Assembly (NCBI GenBank): GCA_026874595.1
Contig: CM049314.1
Span: forward strand, 64,266,800 to 64,330,799
Origin: Sipunculus nudus
Lineage: Eukaryota > Annelida > Sipuncula > Golfingiida > Sipunculidae
Length of the DNA stretch: 64,000 nt
Direction: 5' to 3'
The position numbers and the translations under genes were made by a program. Shown here piece by piece: positions 47,049-58,832 of the stretch. The notes beneath the pieces are model-generated. The model was not told where the DNA came from, did not search any database, and worked only from the letters and a program-made list of their open reading frames with translations. Within the stretch, counting starts at the first letter, position 1, and every line of letters begins with the position of its first letter.

Positions 47049-49383
47049 CAAGGTTCCTGCACTTTTTTTCAGAATAAAATTCCATGGTTTTCAAGGATTT
47101 TCCATGACTTATTTTCATACTTTTCCATGACATTTCGGAAGTGAAATGTTACATTTTCCATGATTTTCAATGATAAATGAGATAAGGACATATCATAATG
47201 GTATTTTTGTTGTACCATGATGAGTTTTTGCATGGGAAGATACTCAGAAAGGGTTACTAGTGGTCTTTATGGCTGACCAACAGTCCATGGCCATTCAAGG
47301 GTAATGCTTGTTTTTATGATTGGCCAATAGGATTGTGCTGCCAGAAGGTACAAACTACGGAGCCTGGTCGTTAAGGGCTAGCAGTATAAGATGGATGTGT
47401 CAGGTTGTTTTGACCGAGCAAAAGGGCAACAAAAATGAAATAAATGTATATGTAATCCCTACATATATTTTAGTCATAACCTGAAAGTGTGAAATGTTCA
47501 AGTAAATCACAGGCAAAATAAAAAGGTACATTTATACACCCAAGTTCAGTTATTTGCAATATAATAAATACTGCTCAACCTGGACTTGGGTGCACATGTG
47601 GGGGGTAGAACTCACCAATATGATTCTGTAGCAATCCTTGCTACACTACAGCTACTATTTGAAACTGATGAGGGACGTCTGTGAATTCCTTATGTCCAAC
47701 TTGACCAGAAGAAAACTAATTCATAGTTTTTCAATCTTTAAGTTTTGATTCCAAATTTTTTTGTGAATCTCCACAGAACAGAACTTGAATCCTTTTACTT
47801 GTCAGATAAGTAATGACTGAAGCCAGCATGCTACTAGTTAAAAATGAATCAAAATAGAACAGCAGCCAACCTTAATTAAAGAAGTATTTCACCAGCCAAC
47901 TCAAATGATTCTATAACTTAAGTCCCAACAGATAACTATGAACACTTAACTGTAACAAACTATAGATATGAATCTTTGAGGTTTCAAAGTTATTTGTCCA
48001 TGGCTTTCAGGCCCTCTTCAAGTGAGGATATTTGTTTCCCAACGTCAACCATTTCATTCTTTTTCTCTTTGGCCCTGACTGACCAACCAGTTTTATCATT
48101 AATATTTTATCATCCCTACTGCTATGAAGCCATGTCCATACACTCAAGTTCTGCCCTGTTACTCCATGTTTTAGTTTATGTTTATCACCCTTTTGATGCG
48201 ACTTGATCGCCACGATACCCAGGGCCATATTCCCCACGCTGAACGTCTTTGCACAAGTCTTGCACCTCACTGAATATTCATCGTTTTTCACTCGCTTGAT
48301 CTATTCATACTTCTCCAACCACTCGTCGTGGAATTTGCATGCCACTGTCCGAATTTCAGATCACGATCATTCTGCTAAATCGGAAATATTTGAATGGAAA
48401 AGCAGCTTGTTTGTTCAAGGACTGGCTGCCATGGCAACAAACTTGTATAGTACATCTTCCATGTGCGTGTGAGCAAAACGATATTAATTTCATTTCACGA
48501 TTTATGTATAATTACCTGAAAAACATGATGTTTCCCCATGCTAGGATCACTAGCAGATCAGTGACACTTATATTATGTCGGTCATCCGCGCGTTTGGTGC
48601 GTTTTATAATGTTACAAAATTGTGTAAGTGGATAAATCAGCAATACAACTTTTGCACACGAACCAAAAAGCCCGGTCAGCCTGACGGTTAATATATGCAT
48701 TGCCCTTTGCCTAACTTAGTGTGACCTCTTATGAAAGTGTGAGCAGACAATGTCAGAATACACAATATTTATCAACCAATGGCTGGTCAGTTTGACCTGT
48801 GACGTTTATGCAAAAAACTCTGGGGTCAAATGGCACCGTGGGCTAGATGGTGTCAGGTAAACTGTTGAACGTTGTCATGTTTTACGCAAGTTTCGCTGAG
48901 TTACAAACAACACACAATAGGCCAGAGAATTGGGGACCAAGAGTGATTCTTGTGCTTTTAAAAAACTATTCATATTTGATTAAGAGGTCACCGGCCTGAA
49001 TAAGCAGCTGATAAACAATAAATATCGAAAGGTCACAGCTGATATGTTCCTTATATGGGATATGCACTCAGAAATTTGAGCATTGAACACACGGCAGGAC
49101 CTGCGCACGCATGCAGTTATGGTGCTCATTTTGCATAACATGGCATGACCTGGGGTCGTAACCATAGTCACGAAACTTCGTAGGGAACGTGGCTGACAGA
49201 GAATCGTTTGAAATTTACTTGCAGAGAATTATGGAAATATTTTTTCTTACAAAGAAACAAAAAATTCCATGGTTTTCAATGACTTCACTAATAAATCACA
49301 AAATTCCATGATTTTCCAGCCATGGAAAAACTTTTTTAAAATTCAAGGATTTTCCATGGTTTTCAAGAGGTCTGGGAACCCTG
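47049..49383. mobile_element. hAT-like DNA transposon, degenerate, about 2.3 kb
   Basis: The ends CAAGGTTCCTGCAC and (reverse complement of the right end) CAGGGTTCCCAGACC form a typical hAT terminal repeat. It extends into subterminal TTCCATGGTTTTCAAGGATTT, found near both ends (47,081-47,101 and 49,343-49,364, in inverted and direct forms). TTGAC occurs directly outside both ends (47,044-47,048 and 49,384-49,388), possibly part of an 8-bp target duplication. The interior has one zinc-finger-like fragment and no intact transposase. Confidence 0.65.
48007..48291 (-). pseudogene. Zinc-finger fragment of a transposon-type protein
   Basis: The frame shows V-R-C-K-T-C-A-K-T-F-S and S-H-Q-K-G-D-K-H, a C-x2-C...H-x5-H finger of the kind found at the N-terminus of some hAT-derived proteins, followed by a basic segment with no domain. 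It lies inside the hAT-like element, probably a remnant of its transposase or of an accessory ORF. No catalytic or dimerisation domain follows on the minus strand. Confidence 0.5.
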
Positions 49384-50317
49384 TTGACTGTTGGACCCCA
49401 AAATCTACATGGTTCTTACTGCAGTGGTGAGTCATATATAAATTAAGTTTGAAACCAATATGTCAAACTAAACTGGAGTTATCACCTTGAAACTAATTTG
49501 TGAACAGATAGCCCTGTGACCTTGACCTTTGACCATGTGACCCCAAATTCATTTATGCTCTCCCCATACTTGCAAGTCAGCTAAATGTGCAAAATGGAAA
49601 ATTTGGGATGAAAATCTTGGCTTAAAATGCAGCCATAATCTTTTTAAAAAAGTGAGTCCTGTGACCTTGACCTCTGACCTCATGACCCCAAAATCATATA
49701 GATTCTTGCTTTAGTGGTGGGCCATATGTAAGTCAAGTTTGAAATCCATGTGTCAATACAACCTGGAGTTATCATCTGAAAACAAATTTGTGTGGATGGA
49801 CGGATGGACAGACACACAGGGTGATAACTATATGGCATCCATTTGTGATAAATACCAGGTTTTGGGACACTAGATGTGATTACAGCTGAGAAACTGACAT
49901 GATTGATTGTTGTCATTTTATAGTAGACAAAAATTTTTAAATATTCGTTAAATTTACATAAAATACAGGTGGCGCCACCACTTTTCGGGAACTGACAAAA
50001 CTAGTCATGGTCAATATTCAAGGCAAGATTCATGACAATCCATGCATTAATTATCAAGATATTGGAGGTTTTGTATTATATTTTTGATTATTCTGGGGGG
50101 TACTTTCAAGCCACATATGGGTTGCAGTGACCTAATTTCAGGTTTCCAAGGAGATTTTTTAATGACCTCCCTGGATATTCACTTAGAAGTTTTTAGGTCC
50201 AGCAGTAAAGATTTGTGCCTAGTTAATGATGCTAACGGACGGCCGGACGGCCGACTGACAAAGCGCCATTCCTATACCTCAGTTGACTTACAGTCAGCTG
50301 AGCTAAAACACTAGATG

Positions 50318-51075
50318 TGGTCAGACAATGGCCCTCAGAGGGGCCCTCATTTATGCTAGTACTGGACTAGTTTACATATGGGTGAAAAATTAAGTTAAAT
50401 TTGAAAAATATGACAAACAGAAACAGGTTAGGAATCTGTTATTCAACAGGTCTGGAGCCCTCATAGGTATCAATGATCCCTGTGAGTTTGGGAAAGCTGC
50501 AGTAGGCTATTATTAAGTTATCACGCACGAAAGAAAATCAGCAATCAAGTTGTGGCGGCCATATTGGAATTCCTACAGGTCTGTTATTCAACAGGTCTGG
50601 AGCCATCATAGGTACCAATCCTACCTGTGAATTTGGGAAAGCTGCAGAAGGTTGTTGTTGAGTTATCACATGCGAATGAAAAATCAGCGATCAGGCTGTG
50701 GCAGCCATATTGGAATTCTGACATGTCTGTAATTCGATACGTCTGGAGCCTCCATAGGAACCAATCATCCCTGTTACTTTGGGAGGGCTTCAGTATGTTG
50801 TTGTTAAGTTATTGCCTGCAAAAAAAATCATTGATTGGGCTGTGGTGGCCATATTGGAATTCCGACATGTCTGTAATTCGATAGGTCTGGAGCCCTCATA
50901 GGCACCCATCATCCCTGTGAATTTGGGAAAGCTGCAGTGTGTTGTTGTTAAATAATCACGCGAGAAAGAAAGTACCTCTGACGGCAGACAGAAGTACTGA
51001 AGGACGGACAGACAGAAGGACGGACTGACACTGTGATCACTTTAGGGTACTGCTTGTCAAGCGGGATCATGTCGG
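50318..51075 (+). mobile_element. Pearl-like element H with four core repeats
   Basis: The phrase GTCTGGAGCC recurs near 50,450, 50,593, 50,740 and 50,885 (units of about 145 bp) with TTTGGGAAAGCTGCAG and GGCCATATTGGAATTC. The left cap ATGGCCCTCAGAGGGGCCCT and right cap TACTGCTTGTCAAGCGGG can fold into short hairpins. GACAGACAGAAGGACGGAC precedes the right cap. It is non-coding. Confidence 0.7.
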
Positions 51076-52050
51076 CAGCAGGTGCCAAGAGGACGGCGAT
51101 ATCCGCCGCCAGCTCAAATTAGCCAGAGACCGTCACTGACTATCTGGTCAACCATATCAGCCACGGCGTGAACTGAAGAACACCATCTCGACTGCTGGGC
51201 CCCTCAACACCTTGTGACTACAAGCCTGTCAGTAACAATTAATAGTTTTTGGCTCCATTGGCCTTCATCTACAAATAAGGAAACTCAGACTAAGGGGGAA
51301 TTTCATTATCATTTCACGAAACTTTCATCGAACAGGAATTTACAGTGATGCTAACATTTAGTCACCCTTGGTGGCTATAGGCCTGATCGCGGTCTGTGGT
51401 TCCCTTGACCTGGTGGCTGAAATTGCCTACCGCTGGGCGCTGGCGGCTGATAAGGGCTGTCTGAGGCCGGCAGCCTATATCAACGGTGGCCGATATGTCG
51501 CTGTAAACCTTTGTAAACTGCCTGCCACTATAGCGTACTCTGCCTCCTGCTTTGTACAGGGAAGGTGGAGTCACTGGTTTATTTTTATAACCCTAACCCT
51601 TAAAATACACCAAATATACGTGGGACAGACATGATCTGTATGCATAAAGATGCCCAGAGGGTGCAACACAACGTATGTGAATGACAAAGGCAGGAAGTGG
51701 AATCATCGTTTCACATGTATCTGTTGTGTCTCAACATGTCTTGAACAGCAGCCTGAATACTTGACTCGTACCCCCCCCCCTAAAAAATAAGGTCTCGATT
51801 AAAAATACTTACATAAGTTAAGAAGAATGCTAGACTGTTCCCCGGAGTTGCAGTTCAACGGAGCTGTATGGACTGTTGGTCGGAGCAATTCAGGCAGGCG
51901 AGATAGCCCAAATGTTAATTAGGGTCATGCTGTGCTGACAGCCTCCATTCTGTGCAGGATTGATTAAGTGGTTCATTAATGTGTACTGTGTATGCCCAGA
52001 ATTTCACTGCCTGCCGGTGATAACATGACCAGTATATGCGTTGCCCATTT
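51076..52050. other. GC-balanced unassigned stretch
   Basis: The open frame at 51,368-51,634 and its minus-strand mirror show no recognisable domain. Nothing else is supported, apart from a C10 run at 51,772-51,781. Confidence 0.4.
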
Positions 52051-52057
52051 TAAAAGA

Positions 52058-52073
52058 ATTTATATATATATAT

Positions 52074-52119
<46 letters not shown>

Positions 52120-52386
52120 AAAATCTTATATATTGAGAGAATAATATATAATTGTTTATATATATAAATATATTTATATACAATTATATATTTTTCATAT
52201 TTATAATATATATATGAGAGAGAGAGAAAATATGTAATTATATATAAGCAATAAAATAAAATACCCCCTTCCCCCTTCAGTTTTTTCAAACTAAATTTTC
52301 ACTGCTAAATAGACAGATGAAACCTGCTCTGCCTTGACAAAATATTGTACTGGAAGAGAACACGTGTCCAAGAGTGTTTGTGGTTG

Positions 52387-52419
<33 letters not shown>

Positions 52420-52421
52420 TA
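52058..52421. repeat. TA-rich microsatellites and a (TA)n(TG)n tract
   Basis: Interrupted TA repeats occupy about 52,062-52,115 and 52,140-52,215, and TATATA...TGTGTG occupies 52,386-52,419. Short frames reading only Y, I, K and T across these tracts are not genes. Confidence 0.9.
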
Positions 52422-52429
52422 ACATGACC

Positions 52430-52577
52430 AGTATGTGCATAGTTATACCAAGTTTGGTAAAGATCCATGAAATATTTTTTGAGTTATCACGCCAACAAGA
52501 TTTATATGCTGTGGCGGCAGTGACGGGTCCGGTTTGAAAACATAGTATCCCCTGACTTTGTCTGGGGATACAATTAT
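52430..52577 (+). mobile_element. Family C right-end fragment with terminal hairpin
   Basis: AAAGATCCATGAAATATTTTTTGAGTTAT matches 34,580-34,610 (broken here for length). The end is a hairpin with arms GTATCCCCTGAC (52,545-52,556) and GTCTGGGGATAC (52,560-52,571), loop TTT, 11 of 12 paired, then AATTA. Confidence 0.7.
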
Positions 52578-54263
52578 TTCATCATGATTTATGTACAACC
52601 TTGCGTAATAATATTAATAGCACTGGTAGGAGTCTTTTAAGGTTAAGAGGTTAAGGTTGTTGAGTAATTCATTTAATTAATCACTTAGTTAAGAACTGGC
52701 TAGAAAGAAATGACTTTAAAGCACTAGTAAATAAGACATGATAAAAATAATTACAAAATTATTTATATCAAAATTATGATATATAAATATTTATATAAAT
52801 ATATGTACATACATAATTAAGTATGTATATATATTCGGGGTCTGTGATATTATTGATACGGTATATCGCAATATACAATGAATTGCATATTGGGTATCGC
52901 GATAGAGTTGTCAAATATCGATATGTCCCTATAAAACTTATTTTTGTACTAAATATAACATTTCTGTTACAAATTTAGATATGCTAATGGGGTGAGATTA
53001 ATGATTAGTGAAAGCCGCTACTGTGTCTTTAGACATTTAGTATAGAAAATATCAAAGTATAGGCATGAGAGGGATATATATATATACCATATATAGATGA
53101 AAGGTCGGTCCCAGGAAATTTGTATGTCTGTTCGATGACTTAATTATTCGTATACAAGAAATGTTTCCATCCAGCTGAAAGACAGAAGTGCTGAACACGG
53201 TCATGATAATTTATCATTCATTAAAATTCGCTCCTCGCATCTTATGATAACTGCAGGAAGCTTAAGTGTCAAAATTAGAAGTATTATTGTTTAAGAATGA
53301 GCAGCCTTGCAATTTGCACAATCTGTCCCTTTTTGCATGTGCTGAACCACAGTTCAGAGTTTTCACCGAGTGCCACGTTATTTACGCATGTAATTTCTAA
53401 TGAAAACTTTGATTACAAATGTTTGTTTGAATACTTTCAACAACATTTAAGTACATGAAAGTATAAACATTTGTAAGTAATATTGCCATATTGTTTTGTT
53501 GTGTGAAGTAAATTGATCTGCATAAACCCTTATGGTGTCAATATGATGAACATGATGCAGGAGCTATTTATTATTATAGAAATATATTGATAGATAGATG
53601 AATAGATAGATATTAATAGATACAAAACACAATGTATTTAAAATTGTATAGAATGAAAATATTGCGATACATAATTTTAATGTATATATAAGGACACAAA
53701 ATTTAAGATTTATAATCGTTCATTCAAATGACCATCAATTTTATAAATCCAGTGTACATTATATTAAAATTATATATATGCAGCTGCTGTATGGATACAT
53801 AGTTAATTAAATTAGGACATATCATAGCTGCAGTTCTGTCTCTGAGAAATTAGCAACCGTTTATGTAGTGTAGTGGAAAGTAAAGATATCGTTCATAAAA
53901 TGGACTTGTAAGATCTTGAAGTCACATGATCCGATATATGACATTAATATTAGGTTCAATATGATTAATTATTAAACTGAAATATTAAATAAACATGTGT
54001 TATAAGTACAACTTTAATTCATAGTCAATGGTATCTTTATTTATCATATATGTATAATTTAAATATAGCAATGCATATAAAAATGAAACCAGTGTATAAT
54101 TGGTATGAGTAAAAGGTGATAGTGTTGAGTTTCAATATAATTCAAAGATCATATTTACATTAATTTGTAAAATATGAATTTTAAGTTCTGTGCAAAAAAT
54201 AATTTAATGTTTTGTTAGATATATGTATTTACTCTGCTTTTGTAAAAAGGAATTTATAAAACA
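52578..54263. other. AT-rich intergenic; short GATA-type repeat near 53,588-53,620
   Basis: Apart from a loose GATAGATA tract and many TATA stretches, no ORF or element end is convincing. Confidence 0.5.
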
Positions 54264-54947
54264 AGGGACCTATGGGTCACGACGCTCAGCTGTTATATAT
54301 GATTAAAAAATATAATTTAGAAAGAGGCACATGCTGGTTTTGTGTGGTAATAAATATAAGCTGTATTATGAGTTGTTGTTGTTTAGCTTATGTATGATTT
54401 TGATAGTACCTTTGGAGACAGGGAAGAGGATTGATTTCATTTATTTTATTAACAAATGGAGTACTATTGTCACACAGATTTTGACTTGGCCATATAACTT
54501 ATAAGCAGAATATATAATATAAGGGTTTAACTATTAATTAAAAAAATTACAAATATTGTCCCAAATATAATTTTTATTAAAAATAATAAGAGAATCATAT
54601 GATTTTTTAAAATGAAATATAACTGAAATGATTATTAAAATAATATTAAAGAATATATTCATGAATGCATTCATGAATACATTTTGAAAGTATTTGCACT
54701 GGTATTCATATACTTTCATTTTTACCTGAATTCCCATTCTTTATGCAAGAAATTTTATAATGGAGTACATAATCATATTCGTATTTAAATACAATTACAA
54801 AGTATTCGCACCATGTCTGGTATTTATTTAGTTTTCACCAAACAATGATGTTGAGAATCCAGAATATACAAAATTCACACATTTAAATAATGATCATAAG
54901 TACCTGGTTTTATGGCTTTTATTTATATTAAAAAATAAGTAACGTGT
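54264..54947 (+). repeat. Copy of 18,317-18,995 (family E left end plus unit)
   Basis: It starts CAAGGGACCTATGGGTCACG and tracks the other copy nearly base by base, with scattered indels. Both end near TTATGGCTTTTATTTA followed by A-rich sequence. Confidence 0.75.
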
Positions 54948-54954
54948 AGGGCTC

Positions 54955-55080
54955 CTAGTCTAGAGATCGTAGGTTCGATTCCCGATTCAGGCGACTTTTG
55001 ATGCTAAGTAGTTGTTCATGTTAGAAGAGTTGAGTGTAGGGACATCTACAGGGAAAAGTAGGAGTTAAATTAATAGGAAT
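54955..55080 (+). repeat. Possible tRNA-derived SINE fragment
   Basis: GTAGGTTCGATTCCCGATT (54,969-54,987) contains a good pol III box B (GGTTCGATTCC). The T-arm cannot pair well and the anticodon part is not tRNA-like, so this is a SINE-like relic rather than a tRNA gene. Confidence 0.35.
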
Positions 55081-55221
55081 GAGAGGAGAAAGTTTTATTT
55101 TATATTTTCCTCAAAAGAAGCGAAGCCCGCGTTCTATAGCGGCTCCAACTCCAGTTATGAGCAAAATTAAATACGGGAATTCTCAGGAAAATATTATGTA
55201 TCGGCCTTTTTCAGGAAACAA

Positions 55222-55355
55222 TTTATTATGGGGACTGCCTAAAACGCGTGCACGCAGTTTCGACTGCCTTAGCAAGTGCCTAAATCGCGTGCGGCCGGAT
55301 TTTGCGGACAAGAACGTATGACAAAAAAAAAGTTATTGTGGGGTGTTTTGTTAAT
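55222..55355 (+). repeat. Left arm of an inverted repeat pair
   Basis: GGGACTGCCTAAAACGCGTG, the CAGTTTCGACTGCCTTAGC segment and GTGGGGTGTTTTGTTAAT occur in reverse complement at 57,345-57,512. The arm is locally CpG-rich in an AT-rich neighbourhood. Confidence 0.75.
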
Positions 55356-55479
55356 ATGTGTGATGGAACTGATGGAACTTTATATTATTTATTATACATA
55401 TATGATTTATGTTTATATTATATTTATGTTATAAACTTTATTTATTTTAATGGATTGTACAACTAGTTAATAACTAATA

Positions 55480-55662
55480 CGAGGCACTCCATGGCTTGGA
55501 TGTTGGCGCTCGGTAGTTGGTAAGGGTGGAGGAAACCGGAGCACCCGGAGAAAACCACCGACCTTGGACGGGCAACTACAACGCATTCTCATAGCCACGC
55601 CAGGAATCGAACCCGGGTTGCCAGCGGAGAAGGCCGAGCGTTTTACCACTCAGCAATATTTA
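55480..55662 (-). mobile_element. tRNA-derived SINE
   Basis: On the minus strand a box A-like GCTGAGTGGTAAAACGCTC (55,636-55,654) is followed by a perfect box B GGGTTCGATTCCT (55,602-55,614), the internal pol III promoter. Downstream, GGTGGTTTTCTCCGGGTGCT and CCGGTTTCCTCCACCC resemble a conserved SINE central domain. The short minus-strand frame across it is incidental. The element likely ends near 55,480. Confidence 0.65.
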
Positions 55663-56785
55663 TATGATTATGTAGGTATTAACATAAACAGTATTCATCA
55701 TGAATATTTTTCACTGTTCATATGTGAGAAATTATAAAAGAATTAATTATTATTAGTCATTTAATTTAAATGATTATAAAAGACCGAATTTGATTATTAA
55801 ATTCATATTGAGAATACAATTATCACTAATAATATTTCTTGGGTGTCTTTATTCTGAGGAAGGGAACTGAAGCCACATACTGGTTAAAACAAAATTATTT
55901 ACAACAAACACAACATATACAGAAATACGTGATACAATAAATATATACAGAATATCATTACTGTTATAACAAGCAAAAATAAGCACAAAGTGAAATATAT
56001 TATGAAAAACCAGTTACTGAGAAATATACCACGTATACCAATCCAACTAAAACACTAGCCATTCAAGAATAATAAATATGGCTTTAAAAATAAAAATTGA
56101 CCTTGTAACAACCAAGAACTTGAATGTGAAATATATATTTTTATTACATTTTACCCTATTTACATATGTGACAAATACACCTTTTTCTACTAAGTTCTGA
56201 AGTACATGAAAAAAGAAACCATTTATCACAACTGTCACATTGAACCATTTCAGATATACCGTCAGTAGGTTTTACTCAATTGGACACAATAACTAAAACT
56301 TTTTATAAGTGTAAAATCTAAGATCACTATCCCAGTTTAAGCTAATATTATATATAAGTTTTTACATTTTAATTAAGCAATATATTGCAGTTATTTTGCA
56401 GGTCACTTTAGCGATTAACTAATCCTTATATTTTGAATACATACAGCAAGAATGAATTAATGATTAGATCCTTTGAGGATTTGATTGCCTGTGACTGGTT
56501 GAGTAAATCTTAGCTTCTGTATTACATTGGCTATTATTTCAGTGATTGTTTTGACAGGCTAATTAATTACCTTTACACCTCTGATATCAATATATCAAAG
56601 ACTGTTTATTCAGTTAGTGATTCGAACTACAATGTGAGGAAACTTTATAAAGATTTGTGGCAAAATTGGCATCCACATTTAACATTTAATGGCACCAAAC
56701 TTCAAAATTTAGACAATTAAGAATTCATGTTAACTGGTACCTGTCCTATTGTACCGGTACTTAACTGATGTAACTATTCCATTGT

Positions 56786-56829
<44 letters not shown>

Positions 56830-57344
56830 TGTCGAAATCGGCAGGCTACTATTAATAGATATATAAATTGGGCCATTGTTTTTAAATATAAACAGGTGCT
56901 TTCAAAATGGTAATGTTTGTCTTTTAGTTTATACATCTTTTATTCTACAAGTATTTAATGAATGACGTTGAAGTAATAAAAAGCCATGGAACTTTGTTAG
57001 TAATAAAGAAGACACAAGGTGTCATAATAAATTTTTAATGGAGTAAATAATATGTGGCATGTTATTACAAAACAATATTTGTAACGCGTATACTTACTGG
57101 ATCATTGCCTCCAAGTATAGTCATTTTCATACATAAATTTTACATATTTAACTTTCCGTCCGCCCTCTCTGCCATTCAGTTAAAAAAATGGACCACTCAA
57201 CTGCTTAAGTTAACAGTAAACCTGATGCAGCATGCCATGTTACGTCGCCGTTACTTCCCGCGTCGCAGCTATCCTTCATGCTTGTGATGTACAGCTGTAA
57301 TCTTCATATTAATAGTAAAAATTTCATGTTATTCCCCGCATAAA
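55663..57344. other. AT-rich intergenic with a (TA)n tract (56,789-56,826)
   Basis: No ORF or element end is supported. It lies between the two arms of the inverted repeat pair. Confidence 0.5.
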
Positions 57345-57512
57345 TTATGTAAAGTTCCCTTAGACAAATTAACAAAACACCCCAAAAAATAACTTTTTTT
57401 CAGGCCAGATGTTGTTGTCCGCAAATCGGGCCGCACGCGCTTTAGGCACTTGCCAAGGCAGTCGAAACTGCGTGCACGCAGGTGTGCACGCGTTTTAGGC
57501 AGTCCCTTTATT
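57345..57512 (-). repeat. Right arm of the inverted repeat pair
   Basis: Reverse complement of 55,222-55,355, with an extra copy of CACGCAGGTGTGCACGCG that lengthens this arm. Confidence 0.75.
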
Positions 57513-57575
57513 ATGCAACATCCGTTGTGCATAATTACAAGGTACCGGCGGTAGGCTGCAGCCCGGTTTCAATAG

Positions 57576-58038
57576 GGCACTCGGTAAAACCCGGAATTTC
57601 CGAGGATATTCCGAGATCCCTCGGAATAAAAGTTTGAGCCATTTCCCTCGGCACAGGATCCTTGACAGTAGAAAAAAAGTACACATACCTGAAGAATGAA
57701 CAATTATCTTCCCATTTATTCAGGGTTCCGTTCTAATATTCGACTTATTAAGGTACAGCGTATGATTTTTTTTAACATCTTTTCAAACAGCCCTGCACGA
57801 CTGCCATGTTTACTAATATTTTGGAAGCGCCTGTAGAATTCTCGGAGAATCCAGACCCACGGTGACCGGGCCCACTCAAAACCACATAAAAAACTGCAAC
57901 TTTCTCCATTCCTGTTGACAAATTAATTATTACCTGTTGGATTACATCGTTTATTCGTTTAATTCTTCTATAGTGCATTATTTACATTATGATTTCATAT
58001 ATTAGGTCTATATAAATTAATAGTAATAAAATGTACAA

Positions 58039-58078
<40 letters not shown>

Positions 58079-58832
58079 CATATATTGACACCAGGTATAA
58101 CATTTTTTTTTTATTTTCATAATACTTTACATTGGTATTTTAAATTCAATATTTCATTATGGTATCAGGTGTATTTCATGAGGCTTAATTTACTTTCAGT
58201 TTGTACATATTTCATTCGATTATTATGGTTCAGTTGTTAATAAATGATTTTGTTTTCAAATGTGTTCCTTTATTCATTGGACTAATAAAAAATAGAATTT
58301 TAATAATGCCAGTGGTAAATGAAAACACTTGTAGACACTGATATTGCTGTAGCCTCCCTGTCAAAATGTCATGCCACGTACTTCCATTAATTGTAGTATC
58401 TCTCTCCATGCCCTGCCCCTTTCTTTGGTTGTGGCCTTCCACAATATTTCATGATCTTATTATCAGTAAGAGGAGTATATCTGATAAATCTAAAATTCAC
58501 TTTCTTTACTGGCCATATTCTTTTTATCCAGGCCTGTCAGCTGTTTATACTCTCCAAGAATTCTCAAGAAACCACCAGATTTAGGTATTATCTACCAAAA
58601 ACATGGCCGTGGTCCCGGGCCGGTCTGATCTGGCTCGGAAAACCGTAGATTACGCCTTAAAAAGTCGAAGAATAGAACGGATCCCTAAAGAAATAGGAAG
58701 ATAATTATTCTTTTTATATGTATGGGAACTTTTTTCCTACTGTCAGGGATCCTCTGTTGAGGGAAACGGCTCAAACTTTTATTTCGAGGAATCTTGGAAT
58801 ATCCTCGGAAATTCCGGGTTTTACCGAGTGCC
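57576..58832. mobile_element. MULE-like element with long terminal inverted repeats, about 1.26 kb
   Basis: The left end GGCACTCGGTAAAACCCGG and right end CCGGGTTTTACCGAGTGCC are exact complements. The inverted similarity continues for roughly 120 bp (ATTCCGAGGATATTCC, AAAAGTTTGAGCC, GGATCCT-GACAGTAG). The flanks GTTTCAATAG (57,566-57,575) and GTTTGCAATAG (58,833-58,843) look like a 10-11 bp target duplication with one indel. The interior, including a TA tract at 58,040-58,075, has no transposase. Long inverted repeats plus a 9-11 bp duplication point to Mutator-like elements. Confidence 0.7.

Larger units (their letters stand above)
46312..50304 (+). mobile_element. Family E element carrying a hAT-like insertion
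   Basis: The left end is AGGGACCCATGGGTCT then CTCAGCTG. The right end hairpin has arms 50,278-50,288 and 50,292-50,302 (10 of 11 paired, loop TAC). The tail tract is CTAACGGACGGCCGGACGG. TGACC-type core units run 46,460-47,048 and 49,384-49,850; a final unit has the exact palindrome 49,968-49,979. Without the hAT insertion it would be about 1.66 kb. Confidence 0.75.

Noticed and set aside
48203-48700. Overlapping short ORFs in the hAT-like element
   Set aside because: None shows transposase motifs; only the finger fragment on the minus strand is recognisable.
51362-51634. Open frames on both strands in GC-balanced sequence
   Set aside because: No domain, no homologous copy in the window, and the mirrored openness suggests composition rather than coding.
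55600-55662. A functional tRNA gene on the minus strand
   Set aside because: Boxes A and B are good, but acceptor and anticodon stems do not form and a SINE-like body follows.
52050-58240. ORFs made of Y, I, K and T runs over TA tracts
   Set aside because: Translations of microsatellites.
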